A stretch of 64,000 bases of DNA from JAMQPK01 sp963761975. GTDB lineage: Bacteria > Acidobacteriota > Vicinamibacteria > Vicinamibacterales > JAMQPK01. The stretch is taken from the NCBI GenBank assembly GCA_963761975.1, contig CAVXIR010000004.1, forward strand, positions 1,488,001 to 1,552,000, in the 5' to 3' direction. Shown piece after piece: positions 62,970 through 64,000 of this stretch. The notes under the pieces are model-generated. The model was not told the origin of the DNA, did no database searches, and saw only the letters and a program-made list of their open reading frames with translations. The translations under genes and the position numbers were made by a program. Each line of letters begins with the position of its first letter. Position 1 is the first letter of the stretch.

Positions 62970-64000
62970 ATGGCAACTGAAGTTGCATCCGTGTCGCCCA
63001 CTATGGCCGTATTCCAGGTCCTCTCAGGCTTTTGGTCTGCGCGCGCGGTATATATCGCCGCCAAGTTGGGTCTTGCGGATCTCGTGAAAGATGAGCCAAA
63101 AACCGCTGCTGAATTGGCCGTGCTCACGGGAACGCACGCGCCATCCTTGTATCGCGTGTTGCGAGCCCTGGCCAGCATCGGTTGGTTCGAGGAAGATGCC
63201 AGCGGGCGTTTTGGGCCAACGCCGCTGACGGTAGGTCTGCAGACCGGCGTTCCAGGCTCGCTACGCTTCCTCGCGATGACAGAACTGGGAGAAGAGCATT
63301 ATCCCGCATGGGGCGATCTCTTGTTCAGCGTCAAAACCGGCAAGCTCGCGTTCAACCAGGTTTTTGGAATGGCGAACTGGGAGTTTTGGGCCAGCCATCC
63401 CGAGAACGCTCAGATATTCAATCAGGCCATGTCCGAAGTGACTGCGGTCCTCGAACCCGCAGTACTGGAGGCCCTTGATCTTTCGGGTTTCAAGAGAATT
63501 GTCGATATCGGCGGTGGCAAGGGGACGCTGATGACCTCGATTCTGCGTGCCTATCCGAACGCATGCGGTGTCGTGATCGATCTGCCTCACGTGATCGAAC
63601 AGGGCAGACCGCTTATCAACGATCAAGGGTTGAGTGCCCGTTGCGAACTGGTGGCCGGTGACTTTTTTGAACGTGTGCCCGAAGGAGGCGACGCGTACAT
63701 CTTGAAATGGGTCATTCACGATTGGGACGATGAGCGCAGCATTGCGATTCTCAAGAACTGCCACCGCGGCATGGCGCCCGACGGCAAGCTTTTCGTGATT
63801 GAAGCCGTCATCCCGTCGGGCGGTGAGCCGTTCTTTCACAAGTTCATGGACCTGAACATGCTCGTGATGACAGGTGGCCGCGAGCGCACCGAAACGGAAT
63901 ATCGAGCACTCTTCGAAAAGGCCGGCTTCCATCTGAATCGCATCAGGTCAACGCCCACGGAAGTCGCTGTGCTCGAAGGCGTGCGCCGGACGGGTGCCGA
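62970..64000 (+). CDS. O-methyltransferase, plant-type/antibiotic class (3' end outside window)
   Basis: ATG 62970 follows CAGGAGG by 8 bases. Residues 1-110 are a winged-helix dimerisation domain (FQVLSGFWSARAVYIAAKLG, TAAELAVLTGTHAPSLYRVL). The SAM domain follows with motif I RIVDIGGGKGTLMTSIL, the acidic VVIDLPHVIEQ, ELVAGDFFERVPEGGDAYIL and the KWVIHDWDDERSIAILKNCH catalytic helix with the general-base His-Asp. This is the acetylserotonin/hydroxyindole O-methyltransferase-like family, common for small-molecule methylation in secondary metabolism. About 343 codons are visible; the frame is still open at the edge, close to its natural end. The substrate is unknown. Confidence 0.85.
   Translation, partial: MATEVASVSPTMAVFQVLSGFWSARAVYIAAKLGLADLVKDEPKTAAELAVLTGTHAPSLYRVLRALASIGWFEEDASGRFGPTPLTVGLQTGVPGSLRFLAMTELGEEHYPAWGDLLFSVKTGKLAFNQVFGMANWEFWASHPENAQIFNQAMSEVTAVLEPAVLEALDLSGFKRIVDIGGGKGTLMTSILRAYPNACGVVIDLPHVIEQGRPLINDQGLSARCELVAGDFFERVPEGGDAYILKWVIHDWDDERSIAILKNCHRGMAPDGKLFVIEAVIPSGGEPFFHKFMDLNMLVMTGGRERTETEYRALFEKAGFHLNRIRSTPTEVAVLEGVRRTGA

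Noticed and set aside
1..64000. tRNA or rRNA genes
   Set aside because: No cloverleaf with a TTCGA-type T-loop or rRNA-like sequence was recognised by reading; a covariance-model scan was not possible here.

Overview
The window is GC-rich bacterial chromosome that looks like Acidobacteriota, most likely the Vicinamibacteria side. This is inferred from gene content only: PadR regulators paired with acidobacterial-type ABC permeases (ADOP), a TIGR03435/DUF3738 fragment, a carboxypeptidase-regulatory-domain TonB receptor, a DUF5117-type zinc metalloprotease and a Ser/Thr kinase carrying a TolB-like propeller. No rRNA, tRNA or CRISPR array was recognised.

Layout. 1-6.6 kb: the end of a GAF protein, a decayed group II intron (minus strand), and two copies of a GH17-like glucanase gene, both broken, either side of three uncharacterised membrane-protein genes. 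6.6-10 kb: a metallo-beta-lactamase-fold hydrolase and an AlgI/AlgJ-like O-acetylation pair. 10-21 kb: a potassium locus made of a c-di-AMP (ydaO) riboswitch, kup, a KdpD-C-terminal-like histidine kinase, KdpE, a divergent lipoprotein gene, an unlisted 58-residue membrane ORF, kdpF-kdpA-kdpC-kdpB, and a stand-alone KdpD N-terminal sensor domain. KdpD is thus split into two genes more than 6 kb apart. Short inverted duplications flank the kdp operon. 21-22.5 kb: a junkyard of gene fragments, one of which appears to supply the start codon of the following kinase.

22.4-34.5 kb: the kinase, a VOC/ArsR/SRPBCC module, a PQQ dehydrogenase, a PadR-ADOP unit, an NAD-dependent epimerase and a two-domain VOC protein. 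34.5-49 kb is the accessory core: an IS91-like element whose tyrosine recombinase and HUH transposase read as one fused frame, an H1-like basic protein, a second PadR-ADOP unit between 86-bp direct repeats, a GT-C-type membrane protein, a second YCII/SRPBCC/ArsR module, and a second, decayed copy of the IS91-like element. 49-64 kb: secreted metalloprotease, secreted alpha/beta hydrolase, lytic transglycosylase, a methyltransferase-like protein, a GntR-TonB receptor pair, a DUF1326-DUF2182 pair, and an O-methyltransferase that runs off the right edge.

A caution applies throughout. Many otherwise well-conserved genes carry single-base frameshifts. This may mean residual indels in a long-read assembly rather than biological decay, so genes called broken for one indel are marked as uncertain.
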